A stretch of DNA of 40,662 nucleotides from a virus. Position numbers and translations under genes: made by a program. Below are positions 20,611 to 27,312 of this stretch, piece after piece (position 1 is the stretch's first letter; every line of letters starts with the position of its first letter). A model generated the notes under the pieces. That model ran no database searches. It was not told where the DNA came from and saw only the letters and a program-made list of their open reading frames with translations. The stretch lies in the IMG/VR virus record IMGVR_UViG_3300047388_000120, positions 1-40,662 of that record; one strand, 5' to 3'.

Positions 20611-21837
20611 ATGTCCGCAGTGACCGTGGCTGATGCTGACGCCCCACCCGTGCAGAACCTCCGCTTCACCGCTCCCGTCAACGACCTCCGAGCTGCCCTG
20701 TCCTGGACTGGCTGGGCTGTCCCTCGCCGCCCCGTGAGCGCAGTCCTGAAGGGTGTGCACCTGCTGATCGTCCGGGGTGTCCTGACTGTCCACACCACCA
20801 CGACCTGGGCGACGGCCAGCGCGACCGTGAACACCCCCGGCGGATCCGGTCAGGCCCTCGTGCCGTTCGCCCAGCTCCAGCGCGTCATCTCGGCCTTGCC
20901 AAAGGGCAGCGGCGTGACCCTCGAAGCCACAGGGACCGATCTCACGATCACGGGAGGCAACGAGGGCGGCGAGATTGTCGTCCATCTGCCCCTGATGGAC
21001 CTCGCAGCGTTCCTCGACATCGCCACCCATCCTGCGCCGACATCGGTGATCAGTCGCCTGTCCGGGCTGGCCCTGGCGGATCTCGGCCGCGCCACCATCG
21101 CCGCTGGATGGGACGACTGCCTTCCCACGCTCACCGCGGTGGAGCTCGGCTCTGATCATGACGGGCACTCGATCGTGGCAGCTGCGACCGACCGCTACCG
21201 CCTCGCGGTCTCCAGCGTCCTCGGCGACTGGGCCGCCCAGAAACCGATGCTCATCCCGGCAGGCGTCCTCGAACGCGCAGCGACCGAGTTCCGGAAGGAC
21301 CCGCAGGTCACTGTCCTGTCGGACGTCGACGACACCAACCTGCTCGCCAACGACCCCGGCAGGGTGACCTTCACGACCGGCACTCGCACCCTCACGGCCA
21401 CCCTCACCCAAGGCGCGTTCCCGAAGTGGCGGACCCTCGTGCCGACCGAGACGCCCCGCACCATCAACCTGGCCCGCGACGCCACACGGACCGCCCTGAC
21501 CGTCTGCGAAGCCGTGACCTACCGGCACAGCCCCTTCCGCATCCACCTTGACCCAGGCAAGCCGCTCCGCTTCGAAACGGGCGGCCACAAGCTCCACGAC
21601 TGCCAGGCAAGCAGCGTGAACGTCCCCAGGGCGACCCACACCGGCTTCACCGCCCCGACCGTCATCGGGCTCAACCCGACGTACTTCCGCGACGGCATGT
21701 CCAGCCTGCGAGGCAACGACGTCCTGATCTCCGCCAGCCTCCCGACCCGCCCGATCATCATGCGCGACGCCGTGAGCGACGACGCAGCCAAGGACGAGTT
21801 CTTCTACCTCCTCATGCCCGTCCGGATCCCCGCGTGA
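20611..21837 (+). CDS. dnaN: DnaN-like DNA polymerase III sliding clamp (beta subunit)
   Basis: At 408 residues this is somewhat longer than bacterial beta clamps (about 370-400). Three tandem clamp domains can be followed. The central motif ATDRYRLAV (about 192-200) is the diagnostic beta-clamp sequence, and the C-terminus ends FYLLMPVRIPA, matching the conserved MPVR/K end that lines the partner-binding pocket. The N-terminus has PVNDLRAALSWTGWAVPRRP, a usual first-domain sequence. The protein would form a ring on DNA and tether polymerase. AAAGGA precedes ATG 20611. No phage polymerase is present, so it probably works with, or competes for, the host polymerase. It ends GTGA-coupled. Confidence 0.88.
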   Translation: MSAVTVADADAPPVQNLRFTAPVNDLRAALSWTGWAVPRRPVSAVLKGVHLLIVRGVLTVHTTTTWATASATVNTPGGSGQALVPFAQLQRVISALPKGSGVTLEATGTDLTITGGNEGGEIVVHLPLMDLAAFLDIATHPAPTSVISRLSGLALADLGRATIAAGWDDCLPTLTAVELGSDHDGHSIVAAATDRYRLAVSSVLGDWAAQKPMLIPAGVLERAATEFRKDPQVTVLSDVDDTNLLANDPGRVTFTTGTRTLTATLTQGAFPKWRTLVPTETPRTINLARDATRTALTVCEAVTYRHSPFRIHLDPGKPLRFETGGHKLHDCQASSVNVPRATHTGFTAPTVIGLNPTYFRDGMSSLRGNDVLISASLPTRPIIMRDAVSDDAAKDEFFYLLMPVRIPA

Positions 21838-22076
21838 AGCCCGTCACGGTCGTCGTGGGCCTCACCTACGACGACGCCCGCCAGTACGTCCTCACGCACA
21901 TGGACAACCGCCCCGTCCTGCGCGACGCCAGGCTCGTCTCCGCTTCCGTCCGCGGCCACGCCATCCAAACCCTGAGCGTCCACAGGGTCATCGAGACCCC
22001 CGGCGCACGCCTGGGCCGCTACTACGGCGAGGTCATGCCCGTGCTCCGCCGCAGCGCTGTGATGGCGCTCCGATGA
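21834..22076 (+). CDS. Hypothetical small protein after the clamp
   Basis: This 80-residue protein starts at GTG overlapping the clamp stop (GTGA) and ends in an ATGA overlap. The sequence VTVVVGLTYDDARQYVLTHM suggests a beta strand followed by a helix, and a basic C-terminus follows (VLRRSAVMALR). No motif is recognised. Tight coupling to the clamp suggests related timing or function. Confidence 0.62.
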   Translation: MKPVTVVVGLTYDDARQYVLTHMDNRPVLRDARLVSASVRGHAIQTLSVHRVIETPGARLGRYYGEVMPVLRRSAVMALR

Positions 22077-22261
22077 TCGGCCTCCCGATCGTCGCCCCTG
22101 CGCGCGTCGTGATCGAGCCCGACTTCGGGTACTGGCACAAGACCGACCTTGAGATCAGTCGGAGCAACGAGCTCGACCGTGAGGCCGCTGTTCTGGTCAA
22201 CGGCGAGTCGTTCCTCGAGCGTGAGGTGCCCTTCGGGTCGCCCGTCCGGGGGCGCAGATGA
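22073..22261 (+). CDS. Hypothetical small protein
   Basis: This 62-residue protein is ATGA-coupled on both sides. It contains RVVIEPDFGYWHKTDLEISR and NELDREAAVLVNGESFLERE and has no Cys. It lacks a signal peptide or membrane helix. The two coupled overlaps and high GC at third positions support it as a real gene. No family is recognised. Confidence 0.55.
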   Translation: MIGLPIVAPARVVIEPDFGYWHKTDLEISRSNELDREAAVLVNGESFLEREVPFGSPVRGRR

Positions 22262-22593
22262 GCACCGCTGGTAATGGTCCTTCTCGGAGGCTTGGAACTG
22301 AGCCTCGCTGGCACGCTGTGCACGAGGTAGTTCTCCCCGTCTACGAGCACGACACGGATGCGTTCATGTCGCCGCCCGAGCACGTCCTGACCGTTTCGGT
22401 GGTCGGAGAGCGAGCCTTCCTGAGCGTGCGGAAGTACGAGGAGACTCCCAAGGTCACCACCACGAGGGAGATCGTCAGCGAGGCCGTGAGTGCCGAGGCA
22501 CTGCTGAACGCGCTCGTGATGCAGATGGGCGTCGAGTGGGTGCAAGGGCTCCTGCGCGTCATCGAGAACGACGGCTCCGGAGCGCAGTCATGA
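22258..22593 (+). CDS. Hypothetical protein upstream of the DNA methyltransferase
   Basis: This 111-residue protein has a beta-rich N-terminal half (HEVVLPVYEHDTDAF, HVLTVSVVGERAFLSVRKYE) and a helical C-terminal half (EIVSEAVSAEALLNALVMQM). Third-position GC is somewhat lower here than in neighbouring genes. It is ATGA-coupled to the methyltransferase, so the two may work together, for example as a specificity or protective partner, but no sequence feature shows this. The family is not recognised. Confidence 0.62.
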   Translation: MSTAGNGPSRRLGTEPRWHAVHEVVLPVYEHDTDAFMSPPEHVLTVSVVGERAFLSVRKYEETPKVTTTREIVSEAVSAEALLNALVMQMGVEWVQGLLRVIENDGSGAQS

Positions 22594-24353
22594 CCCGGGC
22601 CATGGAGAGCGTCCCGTCGTACAGCGACTACTTCTGCGGCTTCGGCGGCAGTAGCCAGGGCGCGCGCAAGCTCGGCCTGAACATCCGGATGGCCGCGAAC
22701 CACTGGGACCTCGCCGTCGAGACCCACGCGCTGAACTTCCCCGACAGCGACCACGACCAGGCCGACATCAGCGGCACCGACCCGCGCCGGCATCCCACAA
22801 CGACGATCGCCTGGTTCAGCCCGGAGTGCACGAACCACTCGATGGCCAAGGGCAAGAAGCGCCAGGCGAAGGCCACCCAGATGGCGTTCGGCGACGAAGC
22901 CCCACCGCTCCCGGATGCTGCTGCTGACCGCTCCCGCGCCACGATGTGGGACGTCCCGCGGTTCGCCGAGTACCACCGCTACCGGTACATCATCGTCGAG
23001 AACGTCGTCGACGCCCGCTACTGGATCATGTGGGACGCCTGGCTCCAGGCGATGCTCGCGATGAACTACGAGCACGAGGTCGTCTACCTCAACAGCATGC
23101 ACGCCGGGAGCCCCGTCGCCGCGCCAGCTCCGCAGTCCCGGGACCGGATGTACGTGGTGTTCTGGCAGCGCGGCGAGACCAAGCCCGACCTCGCGATCAC
23201 CCCGCCAGCCTGGTGCGGGCACTGTGACCGTGAGGTCGCCGCGAAGCAGTCCTGGAAGAAGCCCCTCCACAGGTGGGGCCGCTACCGGGCCCAGTACCTC
23301 TACCGCTGCCCGGGCTGCCTGAGCATCGTCGAGCCCTACACGCTCCCGGCAGCGTCGGCGATCGACTGGGCCACCCCGGGCGCCAGGATCGGCGACCGGG
23401 ACAAGCCCCTCGCGCCGAAGACGATCGCGCGGATTCGCGCTGGGATCGACCGGTACGCCCGCCCGTTCCACCTCGAAGCTGCGGGCAACACCTACGACAG
23501 CGCCGACCCCAAGCACGCCCAGCACGGCGAACCTCAGGCGTACATGCGCGCGTGGCCCGCCGACACCGAGCCCCTCCGGACGCTGCACAACACGGCGTCG
23601 AAGGCGCTCCTGGTCCCGGTCGAGGGCCGTGACGGCAAGGCCGCCCGGTCCACCGCTGAGGTGATGCGCACCATGACGACCCGCAACGAGACCGGCCTGG
23701 CCGTCCCGCCGTTCATCACCGTCCACCGCGGCGGTCCGGACGGGCGCCGGTCGAGCAGCATCGACAGCCCAGTCCCGACCTTCACCGCCTCGGGCAACAC
23801 GCACAGCCTCGTGGTCCCGCCGTTCATCGCCGAGCTCCGTGGCGGCGGCAGCAAGCACCGCCTCGCCAGCCACCCCCTGGCGACCCTCACCGCCTCCGGG
23901 ACCCATCACGGCCTCGTCCAGCCCCCCGGCACGGACGGGATCGTCATGCGGAACAACACGCCCCGCGGGAACCCCGCCCAGATGTGCACTCCCGTCCGCG
24001 AACCACTCCGCACCCTCACCACCCACGGCCACCAGAGCCTGATCACCTGGCAGGCCCTCTACGGGTACGACGGCGGCGCACTCCGCGACCTCGCCATGCC
24101 GATGCCCACCCAGACCACCATCGCCGGCGACGGGCTCCTGACCGGCAAGGGCGCTCCCGACGTCGACGACTGCCTGTTCCGGATGCTCACCCCCGCCGAG
24201 ATCGGCCTGGGGATGGCCTTCGAGCTGGACTACAAGGTCCTGGGCAACAAGCGCGAGCAGGTCCGCGGCTACGGCAACGCCGTCACGCCCTGCGCCGGGT
24301 CGCTCCTCCTCGGCCGGGTCGTCAGCGCCCTGACTGGGGAGGTGGCCGCGTGA
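22590..24353 (+). CDS. C5-cytosine DNA methyltransferase with internal repeats
   Basis: This 587-residue protein transfers a methyl group from S-adenosylmethionine to cytosine C5. Motif I is YFCGFGGSSQGARKLG (about 14-29). Motif IV is SPEC at 77-80, giving catalytic C80 in an unusual PEC form in place of PC. Motif VI is ENV (137-139), motif VIII is PQSRDRMYVVF, and motifs IX/X are RMLTPAEIGLGMAF and RGYGNAVTP near the C-terminus. Between VIII and IX lie a four-Cys ribbon (CGHC...CPGC) and at least five degenerate copies of a P-x-x-T-x-T...H-x-L unit. This is probably the target-recognition region. The role may be evasion of host restriction. The ATGA start is clear. Confidence 0.9.
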   Translation: MTRAMESVPSYSDYFCGFGGSSQGARKLGLNIRMAANHWDLAVETHALNFPDSDHDQADISGTDPRRHPTTTIAWFSPECTNHSMAKGKKRQAKATQMAFGDEAPPLPDAAADRSRATMWDVPRFAEYHRYRYIIVENVVDARYWIMWDAWLQAMLAMNYEHEVVYLNSMHAGSPVAAPAPQSRDRMYVVFWQRGETKPDLAITPPAWCGHCDREVAAKQSWKKPLHRWGRYRAQYLYRCPGCLSIVEPYTLPAASAIDWATPGARIGDRDKPLAPKTIARIRAGIDRYARPFHLEAAGNTYDSADPKHAQHGEPQAYMRAWPADTEPLRTLHNTASKALLVPVEGRDGKAARSTAEVMRTMTTRNETGLAVPPFITVHRGGPDGRRSSSIDSPVPTFTASGNTHSLVVPPFIAELRGGGSKHRLASHPLATLTASGTHHGLVQPPGTDGIVMRNNTPRGNPAQMCTPVREPLRTLTTHGHQSLITWQALYGYDGGALRDLAMPMPTQTTIAGDGLLTGKGAPDVDDCLFRMLTPAEIGLGMAFELDYKVLGNKREQVRGYGNAVTPCAGSLLLGRVVSALTGEVAA

Positions 24354-24715
24354 CCGAATCCATGTCCGGTAACCCGCACTATCCGCCGGGGTGGACGGTG
24401 CCGGTGGAATTCCGAACCGCCTGCCCGTTGAGCGGCGAACCGTGCCGGTCTTGGACGTGTCTCCAAGACGTGTGCGTTGGTCCCGAGAGCCTGCCACCCG
24501 GCTATGGGACGCCCGAGGCTCAGCGCGTGAGTGCTCAGGTTGAGCGTGAATTGATGCGTGAGGTGCTGGAAGCGGTCTGTGTCCGTGACGGCTTCTCGCT
24601 GGAGTCCAGGGTCAACCCCGGTGAGCCTGCGCGGAACTACGAACTGGCCCTCCGACTGCGCATCGGGCACGTCTTCGGACTGGCTGATAGCGACCAGTAC
24701 GAGGCTCAGCCGTGA
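24350..24715 (+). CDS. Hypothetical Cys-containing protein
   Basis: This 121-residue protein starts at GTG 24350 (GTGA overlap with the methyltransferase). Residues about 25-43 hold four Cys (ACPLSGEPCRSWTCLQDVCV), probably a zinc site. The C-terminal half is helical (VERELMREVLEAVCVRDGF). Codon use is slightly less GC-biased than in the methyltransferase. No family is recognised. It ends in a GTGA overlap, within a run of small Cys-rich genes. Confidence 0.6.
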   Translation: MTESMSGNPHYPPGWTVPVEFRTACPLSGEPCRSWTCLQDVCVGPESLPPGYGTPEAQRVSAQVERELMREVLEAVCVRDGFSLESRVNPGEPARNYELALRLRIGHVFGLADSDQYEAQP

Positions 24716-24939
24716 CGCCCCGAATCGCGCTCGAGGCGCTCCGGGACCTCCACGAGCCCTACCTCCCCGTCCTGGCGGGGATCGTCGACTGCCAGGGCTA
24801 CGACTGCGACCTGATGCGTGCGCCGACCGTGGACGAGCGGGCGGCCGCGGTCGAGCTCTGGTGCGACGCCTGCCGCCTACCGGCAGCCCGGTGTGTCCAG
24901 TACCCCCTGATCGTTGACGCCCTCCGCGGGCTCGCATGA
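24712..24939 (+). CDS. Small Cys-rich protein
   Basis: This 75-residue protein starts at GTG (GTGA). Cys occur in DCQGYDCD (about 27-32), CDAC (about 51-54) and RCVQ (about 61), a spacing that could bind one zinc. The N-terminal helix is IALEALRDLHEPYLPV. It is coupled to neighbours on both sides. Function is not recognised; similar tiny zinc proteins fill actinophage early regions. Confidence 0.6.
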   Translation: MTPRIALEALRDLHEPYLPVLAGIVDCQGYDCDLMRAPTVDERAAAVELWCDACRLPAARCVQYPLIVDALRGLA

Positions 24940-25112
24940 CCGCCCCCGAGATGGGCCTGTGCCCGATGACCTCGTGCAAGGTCTGCACGGCGTGCGCGCA
25001 CAGCCGTCACAACGAGTGCCGCCACACCGTCCAGTGCCCCACTGACGGTGTGGTCCGGGTCTGCTCCTGCTGCGGCGTCACGGGCGTCTTCCCTGCTGAG
25101 GTCGCGCGCTGA
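24936..25112 (+). CDS. Very small Cys-rich protein (9 Cys in 58 residues)
   Basis: This ATG-started frame overlaps its upstream neighbour by ATGA and the downstream start by TGATG. It encodes CPMTSCKVCTACAHSRHNEC then CP and CSCCG, nine Cys in 58 residues, with two His that may complete two zinc sites. The length is below common gene-calling limits, but coupling on both sides and the Cys spacing support it. A small treble-clef or double zinc ribbon is likely. No partner is known. Confidence 0.6.
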   Translation: MTAPEMGLCPMTSCKVCTACAHSRHNECRHTVQCPTDGVVRVCSCCGVTGVFPAEVAR

Positions 25113-25351
25113 TGCTCCCTTGCGGATGCCCGACCGGCCCGGCTCACAAGATCACGAGCCAGGACCGGCACGACGCCTTCCATGCCCTCGTCGTCGAGCA
25201 GGGCGGTCCGGCCGGGGTCGTGAACCTTGAGACGCTCCAGGCCGCGCGCGGGTTCAAGACCCTCACGCAGGCGGGGGAGACGATCCTCGACGAGCGCGCG
25301 CGGAAGTCGGGTCGGCGTGCGAGCGGGAAGCTCCGTGAGGCCAGCCGATGA
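25112..25351 (+). CDS. Hypothetical helical protein
   Basis: This 79-residue protein starts TGATG and ends ATGA. After CGCPTGPAHK at the N-terminus it is mostly helical: DAFHALVVEQGGPAGVVNLE, then QAARGFKTLTQAGETILDER and a basic tail. The early Cys pair is CxC. No family is recognised. It lies three genes before the DnaD-like/HNH gene in the same coupled chain. Confidence 0.58.
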   Translation: MLPCGCPTGPAHKITSQDRHDAFHALVVEQGGPAGVVNLETLQAARGFKTLTQAGETILDERARKSGRRASGKLREASR

Positions 25352-25563
25352 GCCAGGAGCAGCCCGCGAAGCCGAAGCGGCAGAAGAACTACGAGCAGCC
25401 CTACCAGATCGTGGTGCACCGGGACATCCGCCCGGGTCTGACCTGGGCGCATCTCGCGTGCGGCCACGTTGAGCCCGCCACGGGCAAGGACCATTGGGTC
25501 GAGATCCGCTGCGAGCAGTGCAACCCCGTCCCCCGCGGCGGCGCGCTCCCGGGCTGGACCTGA
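25348..25563 (+). CDS. Small Cys/His protein upstream of the DnaD-like gene
   Basis: This 71-residue protein is ATGA-coupled upstream and TGATG-coupled downstream. A basic N-terminus (QPAKPKRQKNYEQP) is followed by LAC-GHVEP and RCEQCNP, a CGH...CxxC pattern typical of a small zinc ribbon. The role is unknown. Close coupling to the DnaD-like/HNH gene suggests co-expression during replication. Confidence 0.6.
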   Translation: MSQEQPAKPKRQKNYEQPYQIVVHRDIRPGLTWAHLACGHVEPATGKDHWVEIRCEQCNPVPRGGALPGWT

Positions 25564-26483
25564 TGAGCTGGACCAAGAAGAGTGACACCGCGGCGTTCCA
25601 CCCGCGCGTGATGCGCCTGGGTAGCAGCAAGGACGTCCGGCTCCTCAACGAGTGCTGGGGTTTCCTGGACCGCGCCCTGACATGGTCGGGCGCGCACTAT
25701 ACGGACGGGTTCCTCCCTGAGCACTTCGCGGTGGCGCTCGCCCCCGGCCGCGCGAGCGACGTCGTGAAGGTCGCGATCCGCGCGGGAATGCTCGGCCCGA
25801 AGATCAAAGACCCCGATGGTGTCCCGGGTTGGCAGATCCTCTACGAGGTCGACGACCTGATGCACATCCGCAGCAAGGAGGAAGTCGACTGGGAGAAGCG
25901 ACACCGTCAGCAGCTCCGCGACCCAGAGATCTGGGTGCCCGTCCGGGTCCGTGACGGCGATGCCTGCCGCTACTGCGGACGGGTCGTGAAGTGGTACGAC
26001 AACAAGTCAGATCGCGGGGGAACCCTAGACCACGTCGACCCCGACCGCGACGAACTCGTCGTGGCCTGCCGCAAATGCAACAGCCAGAAGCAAGACCGCA
26101 CACCCGCCCAAGCAGGGATGACCCTGCTCCCAGCCCCCGCAGAGCCCTACTACAGCCCCGCCACCGTCACCCGCCTAGCGAAGTTCGACACGACTGTCCC
26201 AGCGCGCACGCAGCCCCCCACGGGGCGCGAGACGCAGCAACCAGCGCGAGACGCAGCCCCCACCGGCGCGCACGCAGCAGACGAAACCGACCGATCACCG
26301 ATCAACCGATCGTCACCGGTTTCTGGACAGCCAAACCGAATCCCGCCGGGTCGGGACGGGAACGGGTCAGGGCCGGGGTCTGGGTCGGGTGTTCCGACGC
26401 AACCACGAGCGGGACCTTCACGGACCCGCGGATCTCGAGGCAGACGCAAACCCCCACCAGACCAGACCGACCCGAAGGACTGA
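25563..26483 (+). CDS. DnaD-like/HNH fusion, putative replication initiator
   Basis: This 306-residue protein starts in a TGATG overlap. Residues about 1-110 form a winged-helix-type domain (SWTKKSDTAAFHPRVMRLGS, then LPEHFAVALAPGRASDVVKV, then GWQILYEVDDLMHIRSKEEV) like the N-terminus of phage replisome organisers. Residues about 125-178 are an HNH nuclease: C135/C138, D156-H157, C169/C172 and N173. From about 205 the protein is low-complexity (Pro, Arg, Gly, Asp). The DNA for this tail carries iteron-like repeats (26201-26311). The likely role is origin recognition with nicking or host-helicase loading. An alternative is a homing-type endonuclease that has captured a winged helix. Confidence 0.7.
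   Translation: MSWTKKSDTAAFHPRVMRLGSSKDVRLLNECWGFLDRALTWSGAHYTDGFLPEHFAVALAPGRASDVVKVAIRAGMLGPKIKDPDGVPGWQILYEVDDLMHIRSKEEVDWEKRHRQQLRDPEIWVPVRVRDGDACRYCGRVVKWYDNKSDRGGTLDHVDPDRDELVVACRKCNSQKQDRTPAQAGMTLLPAPAEPYYSPATVTRLAKFDTTVPARTQPPTGRETQQPARDAAPTGAHAADETDRSPINRSSPVSGQPNRIPPGRDGNGSGPGSGSGVPTQPRAGPSRTRGSRGRRKPPPDQTDPKD
26201..26345. other. Candidate replication origin: four iterons plus AT-richer stretch
   Basis: The repeat GCGCG-C/AG-ACGCAGC occurs four times, with ACGCAGC starting at 26208, 26232, 26251 and 26272 (spacings 24, 19 and 21). Copies 1-2 and copies 3-4 are in different reading frames, so the protein does not repeat and the conservation is in DNA. Three ACCGATC units follow (26290, 26297, 26305). 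Bases 26281-26340 are about 55% GC, low for this genome. The block lies inside the DnaD-like/HNH gene, like lambda ori inside gene O. Confidence 0.5.
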
Positions 26484-26486
26484 CGC

Positions 26487-26780
26487 ATGTCTCCACCCTC
26501 AGAAGACGACCTCGCGAAGGTCCGACGCATCGCAGGTCACTCCCCGCTCGACCAGGCCGCCGTGTGCACGGGCGTCGAAGTCACCGGTGCTTGCGCTCCA
26601 CTCGTCGGCCGGGCTCCTCTGCCGGCGCTCGCGTTCACCTTCACCCACACGGATGGGACCGAACTGACTCCGATCGTGCTGGTCCTGTCGACTCTCGCAA
26701 TGCACGATCTCGCCGAGATCGTGCACGAGCAGGTCCACAGGGCGATCGGGAAGACCGCCCAGATCCGGCGCCTGTCATGA
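26487..26780 (+). CDS. Hypothetical protein, carries a 25-bp DNA palindrome
   Basis: This 97-residue protein starts 3 bases after the DnaD-like stop. It has a helical N-terminus (PPSEDDLAKVRRIAGHSPLD), a beta middle (ALAFTFTHTDGTELTPIVLV) and a helical C-terminus (MHDLAEIVHEQVHRAIGKTA). The C-terminal codons contain a near-perfect palindrome at 26701-26725. No family is recognised. It ends ATGA into the RusA-like gene. Confidence 0.6.
   Translation: MSPPSEDDLAKVRRIAGHSPLDQAAVCTGVEVTGACAPLVGRAPLPALAFTFTHTDGTELTPIVLVLSTLAMHDLAEIVHEQVHRAIGKTAQIRRLS
26701..26725. repeat. 25-bp palindrome inside a coding region
   Basis: TGCACGATCTCG (26701-26712) and CGAGATCGTGCA (26714-26725) are perfect inverted copies around a single central C. 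Twelve paired positions are very unlikely by chance. It encodes MHDLAEIVH without any protein symmetry, so a DNA-level function such as a protein-binding site is plausible. Confidence 0.6.
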
Positions 26781-27169
26781 CGGGCCGCGTGTGGCGTCTC
26801 GACTTGCCGTTGCGCACGCCCCTGTCGATGAACGACCGCGAGCACCGGATGGTCCGGCACCGTCGTGTCGCCCAGGTCCGCTCCGACGCGAAGCTCCTCG
26901 CCAAGGCCGCGAAGATCCCCAAGCTTGAGCGGATCAGCGTCGAGCTCCACTACTGCCCTCGGGACAGTCGCCGCCGTGACCCGCTGAATCTGGTCGCGAC
27001 CTTGAAGCCGCTGGAGGACGGCATCGTCGACGCTGGTGTCATCCCGGACGACACGCCGGTCTGGTCGCTCCCGACGATGCCGATCATCGACCTGCCTGAC
27101 AGCACCCCCGGCACCGTCCGGCTCTACGCCATCGTGCGCGAGCTCGAGCCGTTCGAGGTGCTCACGTGA
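26777..27169 (+). CDS. rusA: RusA-like Holliday-junction resolvase
   Basis: This 130-residue endodeoxyribonuclease would cut four-way junctions formed during replication and recombination and prepare branched DNA for packaging. The RusA pattern is visible: an N-terminal strand with TPLSMNDREHRMVRHRRVAQ, then RRRDPLNLVATLKPLEDGIV and DAGVIPDDTPVW. The acidic metal-binding residues D68, D81, D85, D91 and D92 and K77 occupy the expected region. Length fits the family (about 120-140). It starts at ATG 26777 in an ATGA overlap; a frame open far upstream to 25991 is the shadow of the DnaD-like gene. Confidence 0.82.
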   Translation: MTGRVWRLDLPLRTPLSMNDREHRMVRHRRVAQVRSDAKLLAKAAKIPKLERISVELHYCPRDSRRRDPLNLVATLKPLEDGIVDAGVIPDDTPVWSLPTMPIIDLPDSTPGTVRLYAIVRELEPFEVLT

Positions 27170-27312
27170 AGCCCGAACGCTGCAGCCACTCCATCGGCGG
27201 GGCGATGCGCTGCCACTACTGCGGATGGAAGACCTGCTCGATCTGCCACCACGGACCCCAGCACCTCAAGCAGTGCCCCGAGACCCGCAAGCGCGAGACC
27301 CGCCCGCGATGA
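27166..27312 (+). CDS. Very small Cys/His-rich protein
   Basis: This 48-residue frame starts at GTG (GTGA overlap with the RusA-like stop) and ends in an ATGA overlap. It contains C6, C16, C19, C24, C27 and C37 with several His (RCHYCGWKTCSICHHGPQH), so it should fold around one or two zinc ions. It is too short for most gene callers, but coupling at both ends and the metal pattern support it. Its role is unknown. Confidence 0.6.
   Translation: MKPERCSHSIGGAMRCHYCGWKTCSICHHGPQHLKQCPETRKRETRPR

Noticed and set aside
22341-24497. Very long minus-strand open frame (718 codons) opposite the methyltransferase
   Set aside because: It is a shadow of GC-rich codons; its translation is Arg/Gly/Val-rich without domains, and the plus strand carries all methyltransferase motifs.
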